This document shows, one piece after another, positions 50,225 to 62,922 of a DNA stretch of 64,000 bases (position 1 is the stretch's first letter; each line of letters begins with the position of its first letter). The notes beneath the pieces were generated by a model, which was not told the DNA's origin, ran no database searches, and saw only the letters and a list, made by a program, of their open reading frames with translations. Source of the stretch: Panopea generosa (taxonomy: Eukaryota; Mollusca; Bivalvia; Adapedonta; Hiatellidae); contig CM055901.1 of assembly GCA_029582155.1 (NCBI GenBank), positions 42,309,616 to 42,373,615 on the forward strand. The letters run 5' to 3'. Both the position numbers and the translations under genes were made by a program.

Positions 50225-50900
50225 GAACAGCTTGGTCAGCATCATTATTCAAATGGTTATCTATCACTTTGGACTGCATCATTGTTTGAATGGTAATCTA
50301 CCAATTTGGACTGCATCATTGTTTGAATGGTTATCTACCAATTTGGACTGCATCATTGTTTGAATGGTTATCTACCAATTTGGACTGCATCATTACTTGA
50401 ATGGTTATCTATCAGTTTGGACTGCATCATTGTTTGAATGGTTATCTACCAATCTGGACTGCATCATTGTTTAAATGGTTATCTACCAATTTGGACTGCA
50501 TCATTGTTTGAATGGTTATCTACCAATTTGGACTGCATCATTGTTTAAATGGTTATCTACCAATTTAGACTGCATCATTGTTTGAATGGTTATCTATCAA
50601 TTTGGACTGCATCATTGTTTGAATGGTTATCTATCAATTTGGACTGCATCATTGTTTGAATGGTTATCTACCTATTTGGACTGTATCATTGCTTTAGTGG
50701 TTATCTACCAATTTGGACTGCATCATTGCTTGAATGGTTATCTATCAATTTGGACTGCATCATTGTTTGAATGGTTATCTACCAATTTGGTCTGCATCAT
50801 TGCTTGAATAGTTATTAGATCAATTTGGTTTGCAACATTATTATCAATTTGGCTTGAATGGTTATTGATAAACTTTGCCAGCATCATTGTTTGAATGGTA
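50225..50900. repeat. 37-bp tandem array
   Basis: About 16 units of 37 bp with TTTGGACTGCATCATTGTTT and GAATGGTTATCTACC, decaying at the right end. Confidence 0.95.
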
Positions 50901-52570
50901 ATTGATAAACTTGGCCTCGTTATTAATGTTTTTTTATCAATTGATCTGAATTATTATTTAAATTGTTGTTTATCATATTTGTTCATTTCAACATAAGAAC
51001 AATTTAGAGTGAAAAGAAATCTTTTTCTGAAAGGTTTTTGTTATATGTACACGTATAAAAATTGTCTTGTGTAAAGTATTATTATATTGAAAAGATATAT
51101 TATGGAAAACATTATATTATTATAAACCTGCACTAAAAGTCTGCGATCCCCTTTTAGTATTAGGAATGTTTCTGTTAAATTGAAAGAGAAACGCTAGGAG
51201 ATGAATAAAATGTATTCAAAGTAAAATGATTAAAATGTATTACATGTAATATTTACTACAGCCAAATAAGAACGTCATTGCTTGACTAACAATGTGCTTA
51301 GATTGTATCTTATATACATACTGCATACAATTTACGGTAATATTGTTTTAAACATAATGTTTCAAATTTTTCATTTAACGTCTTGTTAATGCTAATATAT
51401 TTATTGTTAAAGAAATGCATGCTTTCTCGTTATCATTTCTTTTTCAAACAGTTCAACTTGATTTAATTTTGATTTTAAATGATCAAACTATAATGTAAAC
51501 CTATCTAAACCGTAGCACCAATTGATGAGGTACTTAATCCCGGTGAAGACGACATGCGTGCGAACATATAGAAAGTCAAACATTGAAATGAATTACATGT
51601 TCATCCAAATGAAAAGCTATTAACAACACTTAACTTAAGCAAATCGCTTTGAACGCAATGTTGCCATTTTTGTCATTTGTAACGGATATAGGCCAAGCAT
51701 CGTGACCATACTTAGATTGAGCAAGTTGTAAAAAATGCCCATACGCAGAACGGTTAGGCAGAGTTCAAGAGGAGAACAAATTGGTGGGAATATTTTATGA
51801 ACTCTGTATCGTTTTATGATGTGATGACGGCGAGCAGAGCGAGGGATTCAGCTACTGACCCTTCCAAGTCGGTGGCCCCTGTTCTCAGATATGCTGCATG
51901 TATGTATTTTGTTATACTTAATATATCCATTATATTTATGATGTTTTGGTAGCCGTGTCTTTTTAATGCTACATCCTCTATTTCTTTAATATGTATTTTG
52001 TGATATTGATATAATGTCTAGCATACTATGTCAATACGAAGAAACAACAGTACACCTTGTTTGTTTGATGTACGATTTAAAGAATTTCGTCAAACGTTCA
52101 CAGACATGACAAAAACACACGTCTTTGATGATACAAAAGAACACACTCCTGAGGTTGAATGAGAAACACTTCTGTGTGCAATGTAAAAGAAATATTGAAG
52201 TACTACCTTCTAATGTTGAATTAGATAATAAAAATTGGAAAATACATAAAATGTTCAAAATGATTGTCTGAATAGCAAAATATTGACCGTTCACAAATGT
52301 AAAAACTTTTTTAAATTTGACTATGTTGGAATTATAAATACGACTTACTTAAACGACTTTAGTATAATTGTAAGTTTCATTAAAGCCAATGTTTTACTTT
52401 AGTTAGTGAACACTGAAGTGTTATTTCCATAGATGGCGGAGTCACGATTGAACATGTACATTTCGATCATAGTTTTTAATGAAATCAATGTTTTTATATT
52501 GTTTTATGATCAGAAATAGCTCAATCATTTATATTTTCATTATTTCCAACATCGGAATCAGGTACACATA
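50901..52570. other. Spacer downstream of the CBARP exon
   Basis: No supported gene. The distal 3' UTR of CBARP could extend here if the proximal polyadenylation signal is not used. Confidence 0.4.
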
Positions 52571-52573
52571 ACA

Positions 52574-52579
52574 TTTATT
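52574..52579 (-). promoter_or_regulatory. Possible polyadenylation signal of CBARP
   Basis: AATAAA on the minus strand, about 255 bases past the stop codon. Such hexamers are common by chance in AT-rich DNA. Confidence 0.35.
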
Positions 52580-52833
52580 AGTTATGAACTTAGTTATATA
52601 ATTTTATCTCTTTAACAACATGTTTATCTCTTACAGTGATGTTGTTAATTGTCCTATAAGAATAAGTTTCGAATCCTTTTAACTGTGTCTTGACAAGGCA
52701 TTTTCAAGATCTTACACTAAACTGTATAAGGTATGTTGTACTATTGTTCATCACAACAACATTAACGTATTACAAAATAACCTGTGCTAATATAAAAAGA
52801 GAAAGTAATAACAATTAAAAAAATAGGCAGATC

Positions 52834-54958
52834 TCATCCATCTACAATTTCACCTTCTGGTAATTTGATAATTGGTATTTCATGAATAGACACTGTTGGT
52901 GTTGTTGCTTCTGAAGTTTTTGTCGATTGCTCTTCCAAAACTCTGTTTTTATGATACCTGACAGCTGCGTCGATATCATCCTCGTATTCCTCCTCCTCAA
53001 TACTATCTTGTGGGGATATTTTTCTTGCCGAACTCGCACTACTATCACTTCCTAAACTTGTACTACGCATTTCTGGAGACAGCCAATGTCGACTACTTTC
53101 GTCATAATATACACATGGTCCAGGATCTGTATATTTTCGTTGAAGCCGATGCCGTCTACCGTCACCAGTGGTCATTTTAATACCCGCAGTGCTGCCCCTA
53201 TATCCATCATACTTTGGATCATATCTGGTAAACTCTTGAAATATATCGTTTGATTTTTCATCTATGCTGAAGTCTCGTGATAATCCTTTCTCTCTCGAGT
53301 ATCTCTGGGATTTGAAAAATCGTGAAAATACTGAAAACTTACTACTGGGTGTATTCGGCTCTTCAAAACTGTCCCCAGAAGGCTGATCAGATCGTGCGGA
53401 ATCTGTTTCCGGTTCGTAAACACTTTCATACAACCGCACTGCCTGTCTATCTCTACTGTACTCTCGTCTTCGTTTTGAAGCTGTCCGTCCTTTACGTTTT
53501 TCAAATATACTACTTCGCCTTGGCACAATTTCACTTGCTCCAACACCCTCTAAAACTTCAACGGTTGAGGTACTTGGAACGACACTTTCCAGGACCACAA
53601 TTTCGTCGTCTATTACATGTGAATGTTTGGTACCATTATGACCAGCATTGGAATGTTGTGTTTCTAATGATTTATAACCACTATCTGCCTTCATCTGACG
53701 AAGCTTATTTGTTTGACTATCATTTGTGCTGTCAGTGTTATCTGTTGTAGATTCAAATGAAGTAGTCACCTCCTGTCTACTGGTATCAGAGACATCCCCA
53801 TCTGTGTCCACAGTTTCAACACTGTCAAAACTATTTTCCGCACTAGTCGATCCTCTTTTCTGATAACGTCTGTTCAGAACCTTTTTATAACAATCCCGAC
53901 GTTGTTCATAATTTGGATGCAGCAAGTTAGAGTCTTCTGGATCTACTCGATGCTGATCTATAAAGGCCAATCCGTGAACAGTAGGCATATTACCGTTTCT
54001 ATAAGTTTGTAAGCTATTAGAATTAGTCTGATAGTGTGCGGCTTCGGAAGCTGCATGATATGTAGGAGAGTATGAGGCTCCGCCATGAACGATTTCTGGA
54101 GACTGTATATCGGGAGATGGAATATCATCTAATCTGATTGTATCGCTACATTCCTCCTCTAGTGTTGTTCTCAGATTCCAAATTTCACGATATTTTTGTG
54201 TTCCGTTTAGAGTTGTTTCAGTATCAGCATCACTTTCATCTGGAATGATAGCTTCGTAGCCAAAATCATCATAGGTGTACAACTTTTCTTCATTTAACAC
54301 CTCGAGACTTCCCATGTCGTTATAACGCACCTTTCCAGACCCTAACGCTTCAACTTCTACTATAGGATCAAAATCATTGTTATGGAATGGTCCCCTGGAA
54401 AATTCTGTTATTTTAAGCACATCGTAATCATATTCAAGAACATCATCATAACTTTTAACTCTTCGTTTAGTTCTAGTCGTTATTTCCGAAGGACTAACAG
54501 CTTCCAAACTATATGAGGTTGGTTTTAATGCTTTAACTCTCTCTACCAATCTTGGTGACACTGCACTTTTGGAGAACGAACCAGTGTGTGACCTGTAGTT
54601 GTGCACAATATCCCTATTATTACTGATGTCAACACTGTCTTTAGAGCCACGTAAGCTGCGATAGTGTACTTCTACATCCACAAGCTGTAGTTCCATAGCG
54701 TCTTTAGTTGGAGAAGGGGATTCTAGAAAAGTAGCATGCATTAAGGATGCCGCTGCCGCTGCCGCAGATGGGGTTTCCATTTCAAGTAATACATCGTTGA
54801 CATGTTCCTTGGCGACGGGGATGGAGGCATGATCAAATACATTTGGAAATGCATTGTTATTGTCTGGCATCAACGAAACGCCTAATGAGTATTGACGAGG
54901 GACATTTTTCTTGTTAATACGAATTTTTTTCAGGTAATGAAAATCTCCTTCTGTGTAC
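52834..54958 (-). CDS. CBARP: CBARP/BARP orthologue, last coding exon
   Basis: A 2.1-kb terminal exon encoding about 707 residues of a mostly disordered cytoplasmic tail. The exon begins after a splice acceptor (minus strand ATGATTTTCAG, AG at 54959-54960) with the third base of a codon, and ends at TGA 52834-52836. Blocks shared with vertebrate CBARP, as I recall that protein, come in the same order: YTEGDFHYLKK at the exon start; YREIWNLRTTLEEE (about residues 260-273 of the open frame); KADSGYKSLE (427-436); SRDFSIDEKSNDIFQEFTRY (564-583); RRHRLQRKYTDPG (605-617). Also visible are a short poly-Ala run (69-74), a basic cluster KRKGRTASKRRR (491-502) and an acidic EEEEYEDDID (658-667). CBARP is a single-pass membrane protein that binds calcium channel beta subunits and lowers channel activity at the plasma membrane. 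The membrane-spanning part must be in upstream exons, which I did not find up to 64000. Confidence 0.85.
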
Positions 54959-56229
54959 CTGAAAATCATTTAGTATATGTTGTAAACATGATATTGTTTA
55001 TTTGAACATGTTCAACAATACAATTATTTCTGTTTTAAAAAAAGCTATTATTATACTGCTTATACTGCTTGGCAGCACATGTGTTCCCTGATTGACCTTC
55101 AACAATAAGACATACATGTAGTCTCATCTTAAAATAATGTTACACAAACGATTTATTTAATACAAATGGTTACAGATAATAATTTATGTATATTTTTTAT
55201 CACAGATATGAAAGCGTACACATGCATGCCTCTGACTTTGATACAAGTGTCAGCTGAAGGTATACACGTTTCACATGATTGTTACTACCTGTGACATTTA
55301 AACATCACACTGTTTTAAACGTGAAATATAACAAATTACAATCAAACGCAAAAGGGTTTTTAACATTTAAGGAAATGACAGCGCATGCAAGAAAATGTAA
55401 AATGATAAATATCCAGAGAAAAAGAGAAACATTGGTTTGATGCAAGGGAATATATAAATGTCCCTTCCGTGAGAATTATTTCAAAATTCGTTGTTTTTAA
55501 AGCTGTGTTTAAATCAACCCAGTCTTACTGATGATATATAAAGGTAACACATAGTGTATGTTATCAATATAAATGTTATAGTCTTATCACAAAAAATAAA
55601 ATAAGTAATTTAAAAATGTTATTTAAAACAATTTTGAATTGATATTGACTATTTTTAAGGGGTAAACGGCGAAAATCGTCCGAAAAATACGTACCGCTAG
55701 GAGGCGCTGTTAACGAGAAACTACGACACTTTATTAAAAAAACCAAAATAATTTTAATAAAGTGTTATAACCAATTTCTGTCGATATCTACAGATGCATT
55801 GAATTCAACCAAATGGCTTTAATGTTCATGTTATTACTATTTGACATGTTCACTATCATTGTAGTTAAATTACAGACACCGGTGTGATTTCCGAGTGCGA
55901 GTGGCGCCAAGTATAGGATCACTGTAGCTCGTGTGTACCGGGACAGTCGACAACTTTAAATTAGATAAAAGTTACTGAAACTCTTATCTAGGTTCTAGGT
56001 TCATTCAGCATATTTGTTTGTTGAAGCTTTTTAAGTGTGTGTGCTATATGTGTAATAATCATGGAGAGTGATCTTATATTATATGAAAAATAATGTAAAT
56101 AAATAAAAATAACTTGTTACAATAACTTGATATATTCATCGTCAGATAAACATGTACTAGCACACGATGAACAGATAAAATAAACCACGACGCATAAAAG
56201 TAATAAAGAATACACAACAGAGGTTACAG
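54959..56229 (-). other. Intron (partial) of CBARP, with a small hairpin
   Basis: No exon recognised. At 55727-55765, ACACTTTATTAAAA and its inverted copy are separated by about 12 bases, possibly the trace of a small foldback insertion. Confidence 0.5.
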
Positions 56230-57055
56230 GAATCACACCACTATTATATCCCTTCAGTACAACGGACATGTGAAGGAGGTAGAAATAAAACTTAAGTTCT
56301 CCTTTTCTACTTTTTTCAGGACGTTCTATTGCAGTGATTTATTTTTTCCTACCACGTGTTGAATGGTCAATTTTTAAGAAATCACCGCTGAATATTTGAT
56401 GCTGATACCAGATTTCTGGGTAATATCTGTGTCATGCTGGCATCAGATGTCTGGGTAATATCTGTGTCATGCAGGTACAAGATGTCTTGGTATGTCTGTG
56501 TCATGCTGGTACCAGATGTCTGGGTAATATCTGTGCCATGCTGGTACCAGATGTCTAGGTAATATCTGTGTCATGCTGGTACCAGATGTCTGGGTAATAT
56601 CTGTGTCATGCTGGTACCAGATGTCTGGGCAATATCTGTGTCATGCTGGTACCAGATGTCTGAATAATATCTGTGTCAGGCTGGTACCAGATGTCTTGGT
56701 AATATCTGGGTCATGCTGATACCAGATGTCTGGGTAATATCTGTGTCATGCTGGTACCAGATGTCTGGGTAATATCTGTGTCATGCTGGTACCAGATGTC
56801 TGGGTAATATCTGTATCATGCTGGTACCAGATGTCTGGGTAATATCTGTGTCATTTCAGAATTGTTGGTTCGAACCGCATCGTAGCAAATAGTTAACAAC
56901 GTATTACTCTGGAAATTGATAGTTATCACAAAACCATTGAATTAAAAAAAAACTGGTCAAGGTATGCTTTTTTCCTTTAAAATTGCATGTCTTGAACCCG
57001 TGAAGGACTTTTGAATCCAGAGACATGCTGCAGAATTTTGTTTTGGTTATGTAAT
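56230..57055. mobile_element. Dispersed element, copy B, with internal 35-bp expansion
   Basis: Homologue of copy A at 15320-15700 (shared TTGCAGTGATTT, CACGTGTTGAATGGTCA-like block, GAATTAAAAAAAAACTG and CATGCTGCAGAATTTTGT). It is longer because a segment single-copy in A is amplified here. It lies upstream of the CBARP terminal exon, probably in an intron. Confidence 0.75.
56400..56853. repeat. 35-bp tandem array inside dispersed element B
   Basis: Thirteen units of 35 bp with TGCTGGTACCAGATGTCTGG and GTAATATCTGTGTCA. The first unit keeps the ancestral TGCTGATACCAGATTTC form, like the single copy in element A. Confidence 0.95.
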
Positions 57056-57109
57056 AGAAACGTGAGATGTACACAATCTTGAAATATCATCGATCCAACT
57101 GTAAAGTAA

Positions 57110-59725
57110 TTATAAAGTTTCATAATCAGTTTGTGTGCGCCGTTAATCTACTACATCCAACCGCGCCTAAATATAGAAGTCATGCGGGAATTGTAATTGT
57201 AGAATCATTAGTTTCATGATCAGTTTGTGTTTGCTGTTACACTCCTACATCCAACCGCGATTACATATAGAAGTCATTCGGGGATTGTAATTGTAGAATA
57301 ATTAGTTTCATAGTCAGTTTGTGTGCGTTGTTACACACCTACATCTAACTGCGCCTGCGTAAAGAAGTCATTTGGGGATTGTAGTTGTAGAATCATTGGT
57401 TTCATAATCAGTTTGTGTGCGTTGTTACACTACTACATCCAACCGCGTCTACAAATAGAAGTTATGCGGGGATTTTAATCACAGAATCATTAGTTTCATA
57501 GTCAGTTTGTGTGCGCTGTTACAATGCTACATCTAACCGCGCCAACATATAGAAGTCATTCGGGGATTGTAATTGTAGAATCATTAGTTTCATAATCAGT
57601 TTGTGTACGTTATAACACTCCTACATCTCACTGCGCCTTCATATAGAAGTCATTCGGGGATTGTTATTGTAGAATCATTAGTTTCATAGTCAGTTTGTGT
57701 GCGCTGTTACACTCCTACATCTAACTGCGCCTTCATATAGTAGTCATTCGGGGATTGTAATTGTAGAATCATTAGTTTCATAGTCAGTTTGTGTGCACTG
57801 TTACGCTCCTACATCTCACTGCGCCTTCATATAGAAGTCATTCGGGGATTGTTATTGTAGAATCATTAGTTTCATAGTCAGTTTGTGTGCGCTGTTACAC
57901 TCTTACATCTAACTGCGCCTTCATATAGTAGTCATTCGGGGATTGTAATTGTAGAATCATTAGTTTCATAGTCAGTTTGTGTGCGCTGTTACACTCTTAC
58001 AGCTAACCGCACCTACATATAGAAGTCATGCGCGGATTGTAATTGTAGAATCATTAGTTTCATAGTCAGTTTGTGTGCGTTGTTACACTCCTACATCTAA
58101 CCGCGCCAACATATAGAAGTCATGCGGGGATTGTAATTGTAGAATCATTAGTTTCATAATCAGTTTGTGTACGTTGTAACACTCCTACATCTCACTGCGC
58201 CTTCATATAGTAGTCATTCGGGGATTGTTATTGTAGAATCATTAGTTGCATAGTCATTTTGTGTGCGCTGTTACACTCTTACATCTAACTACACCTTCAT
58301 ATAGAAGTCATTCGGGGATTGTAATTGTAGAATCATTAGTTTCATAGTAAGTTTGTGTGCGTTGTTACACTCCTACATCTAACTGCGCCTTCATATAGAA
58401 GTCATTCGGGGATTGTTATTGTAGAATTATTAGTTTCATAGTCAGTTTGTGTGCGTTGTTACACTCCTACATCTAACTGCGCCTTCATATAGAAGTCATG
58501 CGCGGATTGTAATTGTAGAATCATTAGTTTCATAGTCAGTTTGTGTGCGTTGTTACACTCCGACAGCTAACTGCACCTACATATAGAAGTCATGCGGGGG
58601 TTGTAATTGTAGAATCATTAGTTGCATAGTCAGTTTGTGTGCGCTGTTACACTCCTACATCCAACTGCGCCTACATATAGAAGTCATTCGGGGATTGTAA
58701 TTGTAGAATCATTAGTTGCATAGTCAGTTTGTGTGCGCTGTTACACTCCTACATCCAACTGCGCCTTCATATAGTAGTCATTCGGGGATTGTAATTGTAG
58801 AATCATTAGTTTCATAGTCAGTTTGTGTGCGTTGTTACACTCCTACATCTAACTGCGCCTTCATATAGTAGTCATTCGGAGATTGTTATTGTAGAATCAT
58901 TAGTTTCATAGTCAGTTTGTGTGCGTTGTTACACTCCGACAGCTAACTGCACCTACATATAGAAGTCATGCGGGGATTGTAATTGTAGAATCATTAGTTT
59001 CATAGTCAGTTTGTGTGCGTTGTTACACTCTTACATCTAACTGCGCCTTCATATAGAAGTCAAGCGGGGATTGTAATTGTAGAATCATTAGTTTCATTAT
59101 CAGTTTGTGTGCGTTGTTACATTCCGACAGCTAACCGCACCTACATATAGAAGTCATGCGGGGATTGTAATTGTAGAATCATTAGTTTCATAGTCAGTTT
59201 GTGTGCGCTGTTACGCTCCTACATCCAACCGCGCCTACATATAGAAGTCATTCGGGGATTGTAATTGTAGAATCATTAGTTTCATAGTCAGTTTGTGTGC
59301 GCTGTTACGCTCCTACATCCAACCGCACCTACATATAGAAGTCATTCGGGAATTGTAATTATAAAATCATTAGTTTCATAGTCAGTTTGTGTGCGCTGTT
59401 ACGCTCCTACATCCAACCGCGCCTACATATAGAAGTCATTCGGGGATAGTAATTGTAGAATCATTAGTTTCAAAGTCAGTTTGTGTGCGCTGTTACGCTC
59501 CTACATCCAACCGCGCCTACATATAGAAGTCATTCGGGATTTGTAATTATAGAATCATTAGTTGCATAGTCAGTTTGTGTGCGCTGTTACAAGCCTACAT
59601 CCAACCGCACCTACATATAGAAGTCATGCAGGGATTGTAATTGCAAAAACATTAGTTTCATAATCAGTACGGTGCGCTGTTCCACTCCTACATCCAACCC
59701 CACCTCTTTACAGTAGCTATGCGGG
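57110..59725. repeat. 94-bp satellite array
   Basis: About 28 units of 94 bp with CATAGTCAGTTTGTGTGCGC, CTACATCTAACTGCGCCTTC and CGGGGATTGTAATTGTAGAA. It begins shortly after dispersed element B, just as the 49-bp array follows element A. Two main variant types (AACCGCGCCTACAT and AACTGCGCCTTCAT) occur in blocks. Confidence 0.96.
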
Positions 59726-62700
59726 GAATGTGGATTCGATCGACACAAACGATTTAATTACTGAGAAAAGCACCAGCATAATTGACAAGTGCTTCGTGTT
59801 GATGGACCGACGTGATATCACACTTACAATAAGCCAATAGGTTATTGTCTTATGAATTCAGTAAATGAACCATCAATGTGTTTTATCACGTTACTTAAAT
59901 AACATCAGTTTTTTTATGTAGATATAGGTAAGTCATTTAAGGAATATACCGATAATACTAACAACCCTATAGTTAGTCTATGCTAGTACGCGTCATCTCC
60001 CGAGTCAGGTCTGTTATACCTTAATGGAGGTCCATGCCTGTCCCTTAATTTATAACAGTCTAGCGTTTACCAAACTGTGACATCATTCAACTTCCGTTAA
60101 AGCAACTGACCAATCATCGTGCTCATGTCAGTGCCATGAAGTGGTCATTAACGTAGAGAGCTAGGACAGTTTCTACCGTCTAGGCATACTAGTATATCTG
60201 TTTATTCCTGATATGATTCAAACAGTCTGAATTCTTCAGACGACAGTTACATTTATGAATCAAAGCTAGATGGAAATATATACATCAACTTTTGATACTT
60301 TTTACTGTTATTAATTTTACTATGAAATAAATTTAGTACAATTGATAACTAGGTAGGGTACTTTGGTAGTCTAAATATAAGAATCCATAACTTTAAAGAA
60401 AGCCAAACAAGAAACGAAGGGCCCACACATAACTTGTGACTTAGATATATCCTCTTGTAAATACTCGCACCCCATCACATACTCTGTACAATTACAAACA
60501 CTCACAGAGCCTCTCGAATGTGATATATTTTATTCCATGTTTATAGCATTAGCTTAGACAGCTCGTTGTCATAATTTGTAAAAAAAATACAACGACTGAT
60601 GTTTTATCTATGAATATTTCATTGATCTTCTTGGCAATTAAAGATACTAGCATATACTCGAAACATTTACGATACTAAATTCATTTTAATCCAGTGATTG
60701 ATCAAGAACAAAGAATAAATTATAGAAGTTAATTGAACTAGAAACACAAGGTTAAAACACAGTAGGGGAAGGGAAAGTGAAAAGAAGAAAAGGTTGGAAA
60801 ACTGCTGAAAACATGCAACACGTGTTTGAGAAAATTTAATGAGAATTAAAACATATTTAAAAATTAAAATGAGAAAAAAAAATCCACATATCAATTGTAA
60901 AATATAATTAACTACTCAAAATTTGCAATTTTTATAATCTGCATTTGATAAGAACTCTGTATTAGAACAAGTTAAGAATTAAACATTTACTTTTTATTAT
61001 TTTTACACTGTAAACTAGGTTCAACTTTACTTTAGTAATCATCGCATATAACAGTATTTATTGTGCAATCATATTGAGAAGTATGATCTTCATTGGTTTC
61101 AAGATAACACTTAACAAGTTTGATAGAGTCTTGGCCACTCGCGCCAGAGGTAGTAGGCTCGATCTCGCTCTAGACTCAATAGCCTCTCAAAAACCACAGT
61201 CGGTACTAATTTTACCTACGAATCAATGGGGAGCGATTCATATAAATTCTTAGCTTAATTCTCATTCGAGCTAAAATAAATAAGTAGTTGAAATAAGGCA
61301 CTCGGTTCTTAGTTCATCATAACGTTGAACTAATCATTCCATTGCCGTATAGATTTAGTTAACCAAAGCTTATTCGTTATATGCTGATCCATTGGACAAT
61401 GCATTTAACATAAATCGCATACGATTTTGTATCGGTTTTCAAATTTACTTCTGTTCCATAAGGAAAACATAACAAAAGTATCCTGTTCGAAAATGACATT
61501 TAATTGTATTCAGAGCACTAAAACACGAACAAGAATCAATCTCAGTTAAAAGGATAACATTAGAACAAAGTAAATAATAGGAATTTGTGATTAAGTTCAA
61601 TCTTTGACGCGACCATCATGAACGTTACATTTAGTTTATACTAATTTATAATTGCCAACAAAGCTAAAAGCTTATATGAGCCGCTCTCGAGTTTTCCTGA
61701 GTAGGACCAGTACTAGGTGTTGTTTCTTGGGAGGCATCGGGTCGAGCTGTGGAACGAACGTGAGTTGCAAAGACTATCACTTACAAGCGGCCCGATTTAA
61801 TATACTGTTCCGTGGATGGAGGTTTGGACATTGTTTTCTGTTTTATCCTTTTGTCAACTGTTTTCAAGCTTGTTAAGTGGTATTAAGACTTCAAGGAACA
61901 AAATTAACAACGGTTCCAGAGTAACCTCCCTTTCGTAGAAAATCGTGAATGTCTGAAGCTTTTATTTAACACGTGATGAAACATTTACCATATGTTGATT
62001 ATATACTTATATAACAGATATTAACCAGTTTTTGTTGTTAGAAACTATTGCGTTAGATGCAGACGACAAATGCAATTCTGACGTATAATCTTAAATTAAA
62101 GTGATCGGTTGTCACAATCGGTACATTCGGCACGCTAAATGGGGAACTTATTGCATATAAATAAACGAACAGGAAATGTATTTGATGCCTTTAAATGCTA
62201 ACTCTTTTGTCATTCATTTTTTAAAGAAAATTGTACCTATTTGGCAGTCTACATTTCCATTGAGACGTTATAATGTGGGCAAAATGTTTTGAATGCTGAG
62301 ACTATAATTATATTTTTAACATGACAAATAAACCAACTTGGCAGACGACATTTCCGCTAAGAGGAATATTGAGAATATTAAGGAAATAGATTGGGCAATA
62401 TCTATAGCTGAGATATTTAGTTTGTGTTCTCTCCATACGACAGCATTGTTATTTTATATACTGACGATTAATATGTGCTAGATTGATAAATGGGTGTCTC
62501 ATTAAATTGATACTAAGTTCATAATATTAATTTGAATCAGTTCTTTTTCTATTATGTTGTCCTAGATATAGAACAATTTGAAATAAATATATTTAACATA
62601 TTGCATATCCAAATATTATTAGATTTATAAACAATATGTCATCAAGGAACAGGAAAAAAAGTGTAATGTTGCAAAATTTATAAGCGAAGCTCATCAACTA

Positions 62701-62880
62701 AAACATGTTTTAAGATAATGTACTTGCTTCTTGAATACAATTTGAAATACCTTTGTTGTTATAGTGGCTTACATACCATGTCAGTTTCAGTTTGACGATG
62801 TGATATACAAGTGTGGGATCGTAAGTTGTACTTTATATTTCTGGATTTTAATATTGCCATATTTAAATTAATTTTGTTTT
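59726..62880. other. Spacer, no supported gene
   Basis: Possibly intron or upstream sequence of CBARP. No exon with a membrane segment was identified on the minus strand. Small reading frames here lack any recognisable motif. Confidence 0.45.
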
Positions 62881-62922
62881 GTTAACGGCCATAGTCAATG
62901 GCCAATAAACTTTAAACTAAAT
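62881..62922 (+). repeat. LINE-type 3' tail fragment
   Basis: Hairpin GGCCATAGTCAATGGCC, then AATAAA, then TTTAAACTAAA: the same architecture as the LINE tails at 7505-7591 and 19579-19661, but with a different stem sequence. Confidence 0.5.

Noticed and set aside
53322-53750. 142-codon plus-strand frame opposite the CBARP exon
   Set aside because: Antisense shadow with no motif; the minus strand carries conserved CBARP blocks.
60667-60894. Hydrophobic minus-strand frame as the missing CBARP membrane exon
   Set aside because: No splice-site and phase match to the terminal exon was established, and the composition looks like translated AT-rich spacer.
61652-61876. 74-codon plus-strand frame with several cysteines
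   Set aside because: No recognisable domain or splice context; the GC-richer core could be an old repeat, but no second copy is in the window.
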